64,000 bases of DNA from Martelella endophytica (GCF_000960975.1 NZ_CP010803.1:2756405-2820404); one strand, 5' to 3'. Numbered from the stretch's first letter, positions 46,346 to 55,867 are shown. Numbers and translations are program-made. The notes: generated by a model from the sequence alone, not told the origin.

Positions 46346-46466
46346 AGTCTTTTCTTCTCTTCCCGCAAAACCCGTTTCCTTTACAAGCCCGTCTTCTGCG
46401 ATGTAGTGATCTTGGTATTGCCGTCGCGATGGGGAGAGGACGCCCGTACGCGGGTGGGGGAGACAC

Positions 46467-48836
46467 ATGGAAAAGCCTGATTACAAAAATGCCGGCCTGA
46501 GCATTGAGGTACGTATCTCGGATTTGCTGAAGCGGATGACGGTCGAGGAGAAGATCGCCCAGCTTCATGCCGCCTGGTTGGTTCTGTCCGAGGATGGCGA
46601 GCACCGCGCACGCGCCGATGCGTTCACCGGTTCGGCCGACCCCGAGACGCTGCGGACCATGCTCTCTAGCGGCCTTGGCCAGATCACCCGCCCGCTCGGC
46701 ACACGCAGCATCGACGCCGCGCACGGTGTGAGGGCGCTGAACAGGCTGCAGAAATTCATGCTCGAAGAGACCCGGCTCGGCATACCGGTGATGTCGCACG
46801 AGGAATGCCTTTCCGGGCTGATGGCGAAGGGCGCGACGCTGTTTCCCTCGTCACTTGCCTATGGCGCCACGTTCGATCCGGCGTTGATCGAGCGCGTCGG
46901 CAAGGCGATCGGCGAGGAGGCACGGGCGGTCGGCTGTCACCAGGGCCTCGCTCCTGTGCTGGATGTCGCACGGGACGCTCGCTGGGGGCGTACGGAGGAG
47001 AGTTTTGGAGAGGATCCCTATCTCGCGGGCATTCTGGCGACGGCCTATGTGAAGGGCCTGCAGGGCGAAAGGCGCGAACTGCTGGCAACGCTCAAACACT
47101 ATGCCGGCCACTCGGCCAGCGAAGGCGGCCGCAATCACGCCCCGGTTCACATGGGCTGGCGCGAATTGAACGACGTGTTCCTTCTGCCTTTCGAAATGGC
47201 GGTCAAGCTCGCCAACGCCGGCTCGGTGATGCCGGCCTATCACGATATCGACGGCGAGCCCGTCCATGCCTCCTATCATTTGCTGACCAGGGTCCTGCGC
47301 GAAGACTGGGGTTTCGACGGGCTCATCGTTGCCGACTATGTCGGTATCAGTCTGCTCTACCAGCATCACGGCGTTGCCGCAGACAGGGCATCGGCAGCGG
47401 CGCAGGCCTTCAATGCCGGGCTCGATATCGAACTGCCGGGCGACGATTGCGCAAGGGACCTGAAGCAGGCGCTGGAGCGGGGGCTGATCTCGCAGGACAA
47501 GCTCGACGAGATCGTCCGCCGGATTTTGGCCGAGAAATTCCGCATCGGTCTGTTCGAGAAGCCCTATGCGGACGAGGGCGCGATCGTGCTGCAATCGGCG
47601 GAGGCTGTCGCGGCCGCCCGCACTGTGGCCGAGCAATCAGTGACGATCCTCGACAATGACGGTATCCTGCCGCTCGCGCCTGGCCGGAAGGTCGCCGTCA
47701 TCGGCCCGACTGCGGATGACCCGCTGGCGCTTCTCGGCGACTATGCCTTTCCGGTGCACCTCATCCTGTCATCCGAGGAGGAGGCCGTCGAGAACGTCGT
47801 CACCCCGCTCGCGGGTTTGCGGGCGGCGCTTGGAGAGGCGCAGGTGACCTATGCGCGGGGCTGCAATATCCTTGATGAGCGCAAGGCCGGTGCCCCCGTC
47901 TTTCCGGGCGATGTCGACGACAGCACCTCGCTCGAGCAAGCCTCGGCCTTGTCTACCCGGACGGACATGATCGGCGAGGCGGTCGAGACCGCGCGCAAGG
48001 CCGATGTGGCAATCGTCTGCGTCGGCGATCTTTCCGGTGTGTTCCAGACCGGCACGGTGGGGGAGGGGTCGGATGTCGACACGCTCGACCTGCCAGGCGT
48101 GCAGCAGCTGCTGCTGGATGCCGTGCTTGAGACCGGCACGCCGGTGATCGTGGTGCTGTCTTCGGGGCGGCCCTACAATCTTGGCGGCGCGGAAAACCGG
48201 CTTGCCGCGCAGGTCATGACCTATTTCGGCGGCCAGGAAGGCGGCACGGCGCTCGCCGCCGTTCTGACCGGCGCCGTCGAACCGTCTGGCCGGCTGACGA
48301 TCTCGGTGCCACACAATGCCGGCGCCTCGCCCTACTACTATAATCATAGCCTGAAGAGTTCCGGGACGCCGATCGCCCGTCATTTCGGCAGTCGCTATCC
48401 CTTTGGCCACGGTCTTTCCTACACAAGCTTCGAATATGCCGATGCCGCTCTCGAAAGCGAAAGCGTCGATATCGAGGCCGGCCTGGTGAGCCTTTCCTTC
48501 ACGGTCACGAATACCGGAAAGCGAGCCGGCATTGCCGTGCCGCAGCTTTATGTGCGCGACGAACTCGCCACGGTCGTCCGGCCTGTCAAGGAGCTGAAGG
48601 CGTTCGGCCGGGTGAGCCTCGCGGCCGGAGAGACGCGCCGCTGCCGCTTCGCCGTGCCCACCGACATGCTCAACTTCACCGGACATGAGGGCCGCCGCAT
48701 TGTCGAGCCGGGTTTCTTCACGCTGATGGTCGGCGCTTCGAGCGGCGATACCAAACTGACGCAACGGGTCAGGCTGACGGGCGCCTGCCGCACGCTGCCG
48801 CATGATTGGCGAATGACCAGCGGCTTTGCCGGCTGA
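46467..48836 (+). CDS. GH3 beta-glucosidase/beta-xylosidase, cytoplasmic
   Basis: A 789-residue glycoside hydrolase with the full GH3 layout: (beta/alpha)8 domain to about 330, alpha/beta sandwich (LPLAPGRKVAVIGPTADD), and C-terminal fibronectin-like domain (SFTVTNTGKRAG...PVKELKAFGRV). The nucleophile is probably Asp290 in GLIVADYVGI; substrate-binding motifs include MSHEECLSG, RDARWGRTEESFGEDPYL and LKHYAGHSASEGGRN. No signal peptide. It likely hydrolyses imported beta-glucosides or beta-xylosides. It stands alone between the tRNA and the TonB receptor; start ATG at 46467. Confidence 0.92.
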   Translation: MEKPDYKNAGLSIEVRISDLLKRMTVEEKIAQLHAAWLVLSEDGEHRARADAFTGSADPETLRTMLSSGLGQITRPLGTRSIDAAHGVRALNRLQKFMLEETRLGIPVMSHEECLSGLMAKGATLFPSSLAYGATFDPALIERVGKAIGEEARAVGCHQGLAPVLDVARDARWGRTEESFGEDPYLAGILATAYVKGLQGERRELLATLKHYAGHSASEGGRNHAPVHMGWRELNDVFLLPFEMAVKLANAGSVMPAYHDIDGEPVHASYHLLTRVLREDWGFDGLIVADYVGISLLYQHHGVAADRASAAAQAFNAGLDIELPGDDCARDLKQALERGLISQDKLDEIVRRILAEKFRIGLFEKPYADEGAIVLQSAEAVAAARTVAEQSVTILDNDGILPLAPGRKVAVIGPTADDPLALLGDYAFPVHLILSSEEEAVENVVTPLAGLRAALGEAQVTYARGCNILDERKAGAPVFPGDVDDSTSLEQASALSTRTDMIGEAVETARKADVAIVCVGDLSGVFQTGTVGEGSDVDTLDLPGVQQLLLDAVLETGTPVIVVLSSGRPYNLGGAENRLAAQVMTYFGGQEGGTALAAVLTGAVEPSGRLTISVPHNAGASPYYYNHSLKSSGTPIARHFGSRYPFGHGLSYTSFEYADAALESESVDIEAGLVSLSFTVTNTGKRAGIAVPQLYVRDELATVVRPVKELKAFGRVSLAAGETRRCRFAVPTDMLNFTGHEGRRIVEPGFFTLMVGASSGDTKLTQRVRLTGACRTLPHDWRMTSGFAG

Positions 48837-49076
48837 GGGATCGTTGGCAAGGCCTTTTGCCTGATTTCTGTGGCTTCCGCGCAAGCCCTGGAACCTGCAT
48901 TTTCGAATATGACGAAAATCAGGCAATTTATCTTGACAGAAATAATCATGTTTTCTAACGATCGGGCACAAGCCGGCCGCTAGGGCCGGGGAAACAATCT
49001 TGCCCAGCCAGCCAGTTCGTCCCGGTAACACCGCGCGCCAGCCAGCCAGGTTCTCCATGAACAAAGGGATATGGTC
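48837..49076 (+). promoter_or_regulatory. TonB receptor leader region
   Basis: 240 bases with an A/T-rich centre. TTGACA at 48933-48938 is a good -35; a TCTAAC about 15 bases on could be the -10. The leader carries GCCAGCCAG twice (near 49007 and 49039). The ribosome-binding site AAGGGA ends at 49069. Confidence 0.45.
48934..48948. promoter_or_regulatory. RirA-type iron box candidate (TGA-N9-TCA)
   Basis: TGA at 48934-48936, nine bases, TCA at 48946-48948, overlapping the -35 hexamer of the TonB receptor gene. This equals the core described for the rhizobial iron-responsive operator bound by RirA. The core is short enough to occur by chance in a region of this size about once in twenty, so position rather than sequence is the main support. 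Confidence 0.45.
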
Positions 49077-51335
49077 ATGCGTATGGGGTCCTCGCGGACG
49101 ATTCTTCTGGCGTCGTGCACGGCGCTGATGTCGGCGGCATTTGCGAATGTTGCGCTCGCCCAGGAAGCTGCAACAGACGGTGCAACGACGGTTCTGGCGC
49201 CCGTCAGCGTCACGACGGTCGATGGTCGCGATAACAGCGGTGTCGCCGATACGCCGCTCTCCACCGAAGTCACAGAGCAGGAGCTCGACCAGAACATGGT
49301 TCAGTCGGTCGACGACCTGAGCCGCATGCTGGTTCCGGGCGTTGCCATGACGGGCGGAGACGGCGGTTCGATCAACATCCGCGGCCTGCAGGGCCCGCGT
49401 GTGCTGACCACGATCGACGGCGTTCCGATTCCCTTCCTGGATCCCGGTGCACGCAGCGGTTCTGAAGGCGGCAGCGCCGGCGGCGGTGTTGATTCGTTCG
49501 ACTTCAATTCCTTTGCCACCATCGACATCGTCCGCGGCGCTGATTCGAGCCGTGCCGGCGGCGGCGCCATGGGTGGCGCTTTCCTGATCAATACGCTGAA
49601 CCCGGAAGACCTTATCGAACCGGGCAAGATGTATGGCGGCCGCGTGCGCGCACTCTATAACAGCGCCGATGAAAGCATCACCGGCGATGCCGCCTTTGCC
49701 GTGCAGTCGAAGAGCGGCACTTCGGCCTTGTTCCAGGGCATCTACACCAATGGTCACGAGACCGAGACCAATGGCGATGTCGGCGGGATCGGCTCGGCGC
49801 GCACCGAGGCCAACCCGGCGAACTATGACGAGGACAACTTCCTGTTCAAGCTGCAGCAGCAGATCGATGATGCCACCAGGCTGGGACTGACCATCGAGCG
49901 CTACGACTTCGACAAGGACATCAACCTGATGACCGCGAAGGGCGCGACCTACGATCCGAACGACTGGAACGGCATCGAGGACAAGCACCGCGACCGCGTC
50001 TCGCTCGACTATACCTACAACGCGTTCTCGACCGATGGCTGGGTCGATGCCGCCTGGGCCACTGTCTACTGGCAGCGGAATCAGCGCGTCTCCGGTACCG
50101 ATGGCAACCGCCTGACGTCGCCAAAGGGCTCCTACGGCCGCGTATCCAAGATCACGCAGGAGGATTACGGCTTCACCGGCTGGGCCTCGAACACCTTCTT
50201 CACCGGCGGCCTCGAGCATACCGTGACGATCGGTGGATCGTTCGACTATGCCACGTTCAACCAGTACAATTCCGGCCACGACAGCTGCGACGTCACCTAT
50301 TCCTACGCCTGCAATTTCTATCACAACAATCAGGCGGACACGCCCGAGGTGAACTCCTATGACCTCGGCCTCTACATCCAGGACGAGATCGTTTTCGGCG
50401 ATAGTGGCTTTGCGCTGACGCCCGGCATCCGCCTCGACGCCTATTCGCGCGATCCGCAGGATACGGCGGGCTACGAGAACAACCCGATGTACGCGGCCTA
50501 TGGTCTGCCACAGTCGCAGGACGGCGTGCACGTCTCGCCGAAGATCCTGGCGACCTACGACCTCACCGATGACATCGAGCTCTTCGGCCAGTTCTCGACA
50601 TCGTTCCGTGCGCCGACCGCGCCGGAGCTCTACCTCGCTTACGGTGCCCCGGGCAGCTATCTTTCGATCGGCAACCCGGATCTCGATCCGGAATCAGGCT
50701 GGGGCTTCGAGCTAGGTTCGAACTTCGGTGATACCGAAAACGGCGCTCGCGTCGCGGCCTTCTACAATCGCTATTACGATTTCATCGATACCCGCAACCT
50801 GACCGATGCGGAAATCACTGCGATCGGTCTCGATCCCGCCGACTACATGTTCGTTTCGCAGAACGTGAATATCGCCAATGTCCAGATCGCCGGCATCGAA
50901 CTTTCCGGTCAGCGGACGTTCGACAATGATTTCAGCGTCCGCGGCTCGCTTGCCTTTGCCCGCGGTTGGAACATGGATGATGGCGACAGCTTCCTGGCAT
51001 CGGTGGCCCCGCTGAAGGCCATTCTGGGCGGCGGCTACAACAAGGAGACCTGGGGCGTGAACGCCAACTGGGTTCTCTCTGCGGCCGTTTCCGACAAGAC
51101 CGATGTTGGCGGCAGCCAGGCCTATCAGTGGCCGGGTTACGGCATTGTCGACATGACCGCCTGGTGGGAGCCGGAGCAGCTCAACGGCTTCCGGGTTCAG
51201 GCTGGCGTCTTCAACATCTTCGACCAGACCTATTACGAAGCGCTCGACAACCAGGTCTCCTCGATCAGCCAGCCGGAGGAGTACTACTCCCAGCCGGGTC
51301 GCTCGTTCCGCATCTCGCTGACACAGCGCTTCTGA
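49077..51335 (+). CDS. TonB-dependent outer-membrane receptor, heme/hemoglobin-receptor-like
   Basis: A 752-residue outer-membrane importer. Signal peptide about 1-28 (ending ALAQE); TonB-box-like VLAPVSVTTVDG; plug domain with SINIRGLQGPRVLTTIDGVP and VRGADSSRAGGGAMGG; then a beta-barrel ending in SFRISLTQRF, with terminal Phe. The FRAPTAPELYL and NPDLDPE boxes mark the heme/hemoglobin receptor family, but no His lies between them, where heme receptors usually have one. Start at 49077 has AAGGGA at seven bases; ATG 49071 is too close. No hmu transport genes are adjacent, so it relies on proteins encoded elsewhere. The ligand could be heme or another iron complex. Confidence 0.88.
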   Translation: MRMGSSRTILLASCTALMSAAFANVALAQEAATDGATTVLAPVSVTTVDGRDNSGVADTPLSTEVTEQELDQNMVQSVDDLSRMLVPGVAMTGGDGGSINIRGLQGPRVLTTIDGVPIPFLDPGARSGSEGGSAGGGVDSFDFNSFATIDIVRGADSSRAGGGAMGGAFLINTLNPEDLIEPGKMYGGRVRALYNSADESITGDAAFAVQSKSGTSALFQGIYTNGHETETNGDVGGIGSARTEANPANYDEDNFLFKLQQQIDDATRLGLTIERYDFDKDINLMTAKGATYDPNDWNGIEDKHRDRVSLDYTYNAFSTDGWVDAAWATVYWQRNQRVSGTDGNRLTSPKGSYGRVSKITQEDYGFTGWASNTFFTGGLEHTVTIGGSFDYATFNQYNSGHDSCDVTYSYACNFYHNNQADTPEVNSYDLGLYIQDEIVFGDSGFALTPGIRLDAYSRDPQDTAGYENNPMYAAYGLPQSQDGVHVSPKILATYDLTDDIELFGQFSTSFRAPTAPELYLAYGAPGSYLSIGNPDLDPESGWGFELGSNFGDTENGARVAAFYNRYYDFIDTRNLTDAEITAIGLDPADYMFVSQNVNIANVQIAGIELSGQRTFDNDFSVRGSLAFARGWNMDDGDSFLASVAPLKAILGGGYNKETWGVNANWVLSAAVSDKTDVGGSQAYQWPGYGIVDMTAWWEPEQLNGFRVQAGVFNIFDQTYYEALDNQVSSISQPEEYYSQPGRSFRISLTQRF

Positions 51336-51355
51336 TCCACTTACCAGACCACAAA

Positions 51356-51383
51356 AAAAGCCGGGCGGAGACGCCCGGCTTTT
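51356..51383. terminator. bidirectional intrinsic terminator
   Basis: Perfect 12-base arms AAAAGCCGGGCG (51356-51367) and complement (51372-51383) around a four-base loop, with A residues before and T residues after the stem. It serves both the TonB receptor gene and pyk, which converge here. Confidence 0.92.
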
Positions 51384-51406
51384 CTATTTCAGTGCTGTTG
51401 CGACGG

Positions 51407-52846
51407 TCAGACGCCGGAGCGGCCGTCCATGCCGATATAGGCGATGCGCAGCATGTTGGTGGCGCCCGGCGTGCCGAGCGGAACACCGGCGGAGATGATC
51501 ACCCGGTCACCCGGCTTGCCGAAGCCCTCATCGACCACGATGCGGCAGGCGCCGTCGACCATGGTGTCGAGGTCGGTCGGCTCATCGGCGACGACGCAGT
51601 GCAGGCCCCAGACCACCGAAAGCCGGCGGGCGGTCTTGACGACCGGCGACAGCGCGATGATCGGAACATTCGGCCGCTCGCGGGCGGCGCGAAGTCCGGT
51701 GGTGCCCGATGCGGTGTAGCAGACCATCGCCGTCAGCTTCAGCGTTTCGGCGATCTCGCGCGAGGCGAGCGAAATCGCGTCGGCGCCAGTCGCTTCCGGC
51801 TGCGGGCGCTGGGCGTACAGGATCGTCGGGTAAAGCTTTTCCTGCTCGATGGTGCGCGCGATGGAGGCCATCGTGGACACCGCTTCGACCGGATACTGGC
51901 CGGCAGCCGATTCGGCCGAAAGCATGACGGCGTCGGCGCCTTCGAAGACTGCGGTGGCGACGTCGGAGACTTCCGCGCGGGTCGGAACCGGCGAGGTGAT
52001 CATCGATTCCAGCATCTGGGTGGCGACGACGACGGGCTTGCCGGCGGCGCGGCACAGGCGAATCAGCTTCTTCTGAAGGCCCGGAACCGTTTCGAGCGGC
52101 ATTTCGACGCCGAGGTCACCACGAGCAACCATCAGCGCGTCGCTCATCTCGATGATTTCCTCGATGCGCTCGATGGCCTGCGGCTTCTCGATCTTCGACA
52201 TCAGGCCGACCTGGCCACGGGCGATCTTGCGCACTTCGGCAAGGTCGTCCGGACGCTGGACGAAGGAAAGCGCAACCCAGTCGGCATCGCCGGTTTCCAG
52301 AACGGCGTCGAGGTCGGCACGGTCCTTCTCGGTCAGCGCGCCGACGCCGAGCAGCGTATCGGGGAGGGAAACGCCCTTGCGGTCGGAGATCGTGGTGCCG
52401 GCGATCACCGTGCACTCGATGCTCTTGCCGTCGCACTTTTCGGCCCGCAGCTGCAGCTTGCCATCGTCGATGAGCAGGCGATGGCCGGGCTGAACGGCCT
52501 GCAGGATTTCCGGATGCGGCAGGAATACGCGCTTTTCATTGCCGGGCTCGTCCCGGTCGTCGAGCGTGAAGGTCTGGCCGATTTCGAGTTCGACCTTGCC
52601 GTCAAGGAACTTGCCGACGCGCAGCTTGGGGCCCTGCAGGTCGCAGAGAATGCCGATCGGGCGGCCCGAGCGGGCCTCGACGTTGCGGATGCGCTTGATG
52701 AGCGTGCGCATCAGGTCGTGGCTGGCATGGCTCATATTGATGCGGAAGAGATCGGCTCCGGCTTCGTGGAGCTTCTCGATCTGCTCTTCTTCCGATGATG
52801 CCGGGCCGAGCGTAGCAAGGATTTTTACTTTTCTAAGACGTCTCAT
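51407..52846 (-). CDS. pyk: pyruvate kinase
   Basis: A 479-residue glycolytic enzyme converting phosphoenolpyruvate and ADP to pyruvate and ATP. Motifs in order: KILATLGPASS, FRINMSHASH, DLQGPKLRVG, SKIEKPQAIE (catalytic Lys), ARGDLGVEMPLE and the KPVVVATQMLESM loop; C-terminal allosteric domain complete. Its ATG shares one base with the TGA of the upstream DUF1036 gene (TGATG), so the two are cotranslated. Confidence 0.97.
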   Translation of the reverse strand: MRRLRKVKILATLGPASSEEEQIEKLHEAGADLFRINMSHASHDLMRTLIKRIRNVEARSGRPIGILCDLQGPKLRVGKFLDGKVELEIGQTFTLDDRDEPGNEKRVFLPHPEILQAVQPGHRLLIDDGKLQLRAEKCDGKSIECTVIAGTTISDRKGVSLPDTLLGVGALTEKDRADLDAVLETGDADWVALSFVQRPDDLAEVRKIARGQVGLMSKIEKPQAIERIEEIIEMSDALMVARGDLGVEMPLETVPGLQKKLIRLCRAAGKPVVVATQMLESMITSPVPTRAEVSDVATAVFEGADAVMLSAESAAGQYPVEAVSTMASIARTIEQEKLYPTILYAQRPQPEATGADAISLASREIAETLKLTAMVCYTASGTTGLRAARERPNVPIIALSPVVKTARRLSVVWGLHCVVADEPTDLDTMVDGACRIVVDEGFGKPGDRVIISAGVPLGTPGATNMLRIAYIGMDGRSGV

Positions 52847-53358
52847 CAGTTCTGACTCTCTTGGGTGCTGGGCGTGTCGGAAAGCTGAACGGTCCAGCTC
52901 TCCTCCCGCCCTGTGTCATATTCGCTAAAACCCATCTGCTGATAGCCACGCGCGAAACAGTCCTGGACTCCGACGATCTCGAATTCCTCTTCGGCGACGC
53001 ACATATTGGTGTATCCGGTCCAGCGTCCGCTGCCGGACGCGTCTTCGGCGTAGAGATAGTAGTAGCGAGATTTGAGGGGGCCGGGCACGACGGTTGCACA
53101 GGTGGTGGCCGGGAGTTGCCACCATCCTTCCGATGTCCAGCCTTCCTGGGCGCGATAGCCGACGGCGACGCCGACCAGATTAGCCGTGTCGTTGCAGACA
53201 CGGAATTCCGCATGCGCCTGATGCGGTGAAACGAAACCCGCTATAACAAAGCCGCCGAAAACGGCGGCTGCACCGGCCAGAGCGGCGCGGTTTTTGCGGG
53301 ACGAGGTGCGGCGAAAGCCGGACGCGAATTTTGTCGGTTTCAAAAACATGTGTGCCAT
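52846..53358 (-). CDS. DUF1036 family exported protein
   Basis: A 170-residue protein. A basic N-terminus and hydrophobic stretch (NRAALAGAAAVFGGFVIAGF, ending HQAHAEF) act as signal or anchor, so the domain is periplasmic. DUF1036 is recognised by FRVCNDTANLVGVAVGYR, EGWWQLPATTCATV and YYYLYAED, with four conserved cysteines that may form disulfides. Function unknown. Start taken at 53358 (MAHMF); 53349 is possible. It is translationally coupled to pyk, an arrangement I recall from other Rhizobiaceae. Confidence 0.85.
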   Translation of the reverse strand: MAHMFLKPTKFASGFRRTSSRKNRAALAGAAAVFGGFVIAGFVSPHQAHAEFRVCNDTANLVGVAVGYRAQEGWTSEGWWQLPATTCATVVPGPLKSRYYYLYAEDASGSGRWTGYTNMCVAEEEFEIVGVQDCFARGYQQMGFSEYDTGREESWTVQLSDTPSTQESQN

Positions 53359-53529
53359 ATCTTGTTCTGCCGCAGGCAATATCGGAATGCCGGCAAGCAT
53401 TCAATCGATTTACAGCCTCTACCATATCGCCCCGCGACAGGCGAGGCAAATGGATGATGGTTACGGCTTGCCGAAGGAACCCAAGCTATGCCATCACCCA
53501 CATTATTGTTAATTCTGCGGCGGATATCC

Positions 53530-54309
53530 ATGCCGAACGTCAACGCATTCGAGATATTAGACGGCGAATATGACAGAGGCTTGGTGCTTCTGGCGGACCA
53601 TGCCACGGCGAGAGTGCCTGAAAGCTATGGTAATCTAGGCCTCGACCCGTCGGTTTTTACCCGTCACATTGCCTACGATATCGGCGTCGAAATGCTGACG
53701 AGAAAGTTGGCGGAAACGCTGTCCTGCCCGGCGGTGATGAGCACGTTCTCGCGGCTTTTGATCGATCCGAACCGCGGCGAGGACGATCCGACGCTGGTGA
53801 TGAAGATCTCCGATGGCGCCATCATTCCGGCCAACCATCCGCTCTCCGAAGAAGAGCGCCACTACCGGCTCGATCATTTCCACAGGCCTTATCACACGGC
53901 GGTCGGGGGCGTTCTGGAGCGGGTGGCGCGCCAAAGCGGCAGGGTGCCGCTGGTGCTGTCGATACACTCCTTCACCCATGCATGGAAGGGCGTCGCCCGA
54001 CCCTGGCATGCCGGGGTTCTTTGGGATGGCGACCCGCGCATCGCCCGGCCGCTCATCGACCGGCTTGCCGCAATCGAGGGCGTGGTCGTCGGCGACAACG
54101 AGCCCTATGACGGCGCGCTGAAGGGCGACACCATGAACCGCCATTGCATGGAGACGGGTATTCCGCACGCGCTTCTTGAGGTGCGCCAGGATTTGATTGG
54201 CGACGAGGCCGGCGTTAACCTGTGGGCGAAGCGGCTGGCGCCGATCTTTGCCGACCTGAACGACGATCCGGCGCTGCACGTGATTCGCCGTTACCCGTCA
54301 CGCACCTGA
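53530..54309 (+). CDS. N-formylglutamate amidohydrolase family protein
   Basis: A 259-residue hydrolase of the FGase family, which releases formate from N-formylglutamate or acts on similar N-acyl amino acids. Seen: LLADHATARVPESYGNLGL, SRLLIDPNRGEDDP (family metal-site region), LSIHSFTHAW and ALLEVRQDLIGDEAG. Start at ATG 53530; the frame to 53488 has no family similarity. Followed after 13 bases by the DUF1244 gene. No hut genes are nearby, so a role in histidine breakdown is not implied. Confidence 0.88.
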   Translation: MPNVNAFEILDGEYDRGLVLLADHATARVPESYGNLGLDPSVFTRHIAYDIGVEMLTRKLAETLSCPAVMSTFSRLLIDPNRGEDDPTLVMKISDGAIIPANHPLSEEERHYRLDHFHRPYHTAVGGVLERVARQSGRVPLVLSIHSFTHAWKGVARPWHAGVLWDGDPRIARPLIDRLAAIEGVVVGDNEPYDGALKGDTMNRHCMETGIPHALLEVRQDLIGDEAGVNLWAKRLAPIFADLNDDPALHVIRRYPSRT

Positions 54310-54322
54310 CCCGAGGGACCCG

Positions 54323-54628
54323 ATGTCCGACCTGACAGACGAGCAGAAACGCGATTTCGAAGCCGCCGCCTTTCGCAGGCTGGTCGAGCACCTGCGCGAG
54401 CGCAGCGATGTCCAGAACATCGACCTGATGAACCTTGCGGGCTTCTGCCGCAACTGCCTCTCCAACTGGTACCGTGATGCTGCCGAGGCCGACGGTGTCG
54501 GCTTGAGCAAGGATGCCGCGCGCGAAATCGTCTACGGCATGCCCTATGACGAATGGAAGGCGCGCCATCAGGGCGCGGCATCCGATGCCCAAAAGGCCGC
54601 ATTTGACGTGAACAAACCGCGCGATTGA
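54323..54628 (+). CDS. DUF1244 domain protein
   Basis: A 101-residue protein wholly covered by DUF1244: FRRLVEHLRERSDVQNIDLM, NLAGFCRNCLSNWY with two Cys three residues apart, and YGMPYDEWKARHQ. Small, helical and probably cytoplasmic; function unknown. Close behind the formylglutamate hydrolase gene and probably in its operon. Confidence 0.88.
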   Translation: MSDLTDEQKRDFEAAAFRRLVEHLRERSDVQNIDLMNLAGFCRNCLSNWYRDAAEADGVGLSKDAAREIVYGMPYDEWKARHQGAASDAQKAAFDVNKPRD

Positions 54629-54666
54629 CCGGCGACATAAAAACGCCGCTTGACCTTGCCCCCGCT

Positions 54667-54694
54667 TCACGGCAGGCAGGGCCCGTGATTTTTT
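54667..54694 (+). terminator. weak intrinsic terminator candidate
   Basis: TCACGG (54667-54672) pairs with CCGTGA (54683-54688) over a ten-base loop, followed by six T residues. It separates the DUF1244 gene from the GapR-like gene and ends 20 bases before the latter, so read-through is likely. Confidence 0.45.
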
Positions 54695-54714
54695 CTGGCT
54701 AACAGGAGTTGACC

Positions 54715-54978
54715 ATGTCCGACGCACACTCTGTTGCGCGCGATCATTTGCGTTCGTTCGTTGAGCGGATCGAGCGCCTTGAGGAAGAAAAGAAGACCAT
54801 CGCGGACGATATCAAGGATGTCTATGCGGAGGCCAAGGGCACCGGTTTCGACACCAAGGCCCTGAAGCGCATCATCGCGCTGCGCAAGAAGGACGAGCAG
54901 GAGCGCATGGAAGAAGAGGCCGTGCTCGACACCTACATGATCGCGCTCGGCATGATGGCGGCGCCGGAGGACGAATAG
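54715..54978 (+). CDS. gapR: GapR-family DNA-binding protein (DUF2312)
   Basis: An 87-residue helical protein of the DUF2312/UPF0335 family. [35 protein letters not shown] and [19 protein letters not shown] match the Caulobacter nucleoid-associated protein GapR, which clamps overtwisted DNA ahead of polymerases and helps topoisomerases. The start ATG at 54715 follows ACAGGAG. Rhizobia can carry more than one member of this family, so this may be one of several. Confidence 0.88.
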   Translation: MSDAHSVARDHLRSFVERIERLEEEKKTIADDIKDVYAEAKGTGFDTKALKRIIALRKKDEQERMEEEAVLDTYMIALGMMAAPEDE

Positions 54979-54987
54979 TCCTCCCCC

Positions 54988-55746
54988 TCACAGCCCGTCG
55001 AGGACCAGCTTCAGGCCGGTGAGAAACGCCATGACGTACATGAACGGATAGAACACCTCCATCCGCATGCGCTTGACGATCATGCCGCCGCCGATTGTGG
55101 CAACGATCGCGAAGGGCACCAGCGTCGCCGAGGCGACGAGGTTCGATATCGCGAGCTCGCCCAGCAGATAATAGGGGACGAGCTTGACGATATTGACGAT
55201 CGCAAAGAAGCGGACGCTGGCGCCGGTATAGGATTTCGGATCGAGCTGCAGCGGCAGGGTGTAGATCTGGTAGGGCGGGCCGCCCGAATGCGAAATGAAA
55301 CTGGTATAGCCCGCGATCGTACCCCAGAATGCCCCCGCGATCGGCCGCTGCCCGGCCGGTGGTTTCGGCGCCCGCAGGCCCGGCCGCCAGCGATCGAAGA
55401 AATATTTCGCAGCAAACAGCACCACCGCAAGACCGATCAGCAGCCTGATCAAAGCGAATGGAACAACGCTGAAGGTAAACCAGCCGAGCACGATGCCGAT
55501 CATGGCGCCGGGAAGCAGGCTTTTCAGCGTCGGCCAGTGATTGTGCTTGCGCCAGGTCCACAGCGCCACAACATCCATCATGATCAGGATCGGCAGCATG
55601 ATCGCCGCTGCCGTTGCGGGATCGACGACGAAGGACAGGATCGGAACGCCGAGCAGCGCCAGAGCGCCGCCCATTCCGCCCTTTGTCAGGCCGACAAGGA
55701 CCACGGCGGGGATTGCCGCAGCATAAAAGATGGGATCGGGTAGCAT
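54988..55746 (-). CDS. TauE/SafE family membrane exporter
   Basis: A 252-residue inner-membrane protein with about seven or eight helices. Two-repeat signature of the family: VLVGLTKGGMGGALALLGVP near the N-terminus and FWGTIAGYTSFISHSGGPPY in the second half. Members export sulfite, sulfoacetate or other organosulfur anions; the substrate here is unknown. It converges on gapR with nine bases between the stops and no terminator, and is divergent from the ThiE-like gene. Confidence 0.85.
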   Translation of the reverse strand: MLPDPIFYAAAIPAVVLVGLTKGGMGGALALLGVPILSFVVDPATAAAIMLPILIMMDVVALWTWRKHNHWPTLKSLLPGAMIGIVLGWFTFSVVPFALIRLLIGLAVVLFAAKYFFDRWRPGLRAPKPPAGQRPIAGAFWGTIAGYTSFISHSGGPPYQIYTLPLQLDPKSYTGASVRFFAIVNIVKLVPYYLLGELAISNLVASATLVPFAIVATIGGGMIVKRMRMEVFYPFMYVMAFLTGLKLVLDGL

Positions 55747-55867
55747 GAATACGAAGCACCTGTTGAAACTCCGCTCTAACGGATTTATCCGGAAATGGCG
55801 AGTAGGCGGCCGCTTCTCGCGTCAGGATTTGCCGGTGGCCGATGGGCGCCGGATTTAGGGAGCGAGC

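Noticed and set aside
46270..46466. tRNA-Ala as integration site of a mobile island
   Set aside because: No integrase, no repeated tRNA 3' end and no change in gene content typical of an island was seen downstream.
49005..49050. Twice-repeated GCCAGCCAG in the TonB receptor leader
   Set aside because: Two short copies only; could be chance in GC-rich sequence, with no known binding protein. Mentioned but not scored.
47769..50531. Minus-strand open frame of 920 codons across GH3 and the TonB receptor
   Set aside because: Spans two unrelated plus-strand genes and their promoter gap; low-complexity translation, so a compositional artefact.
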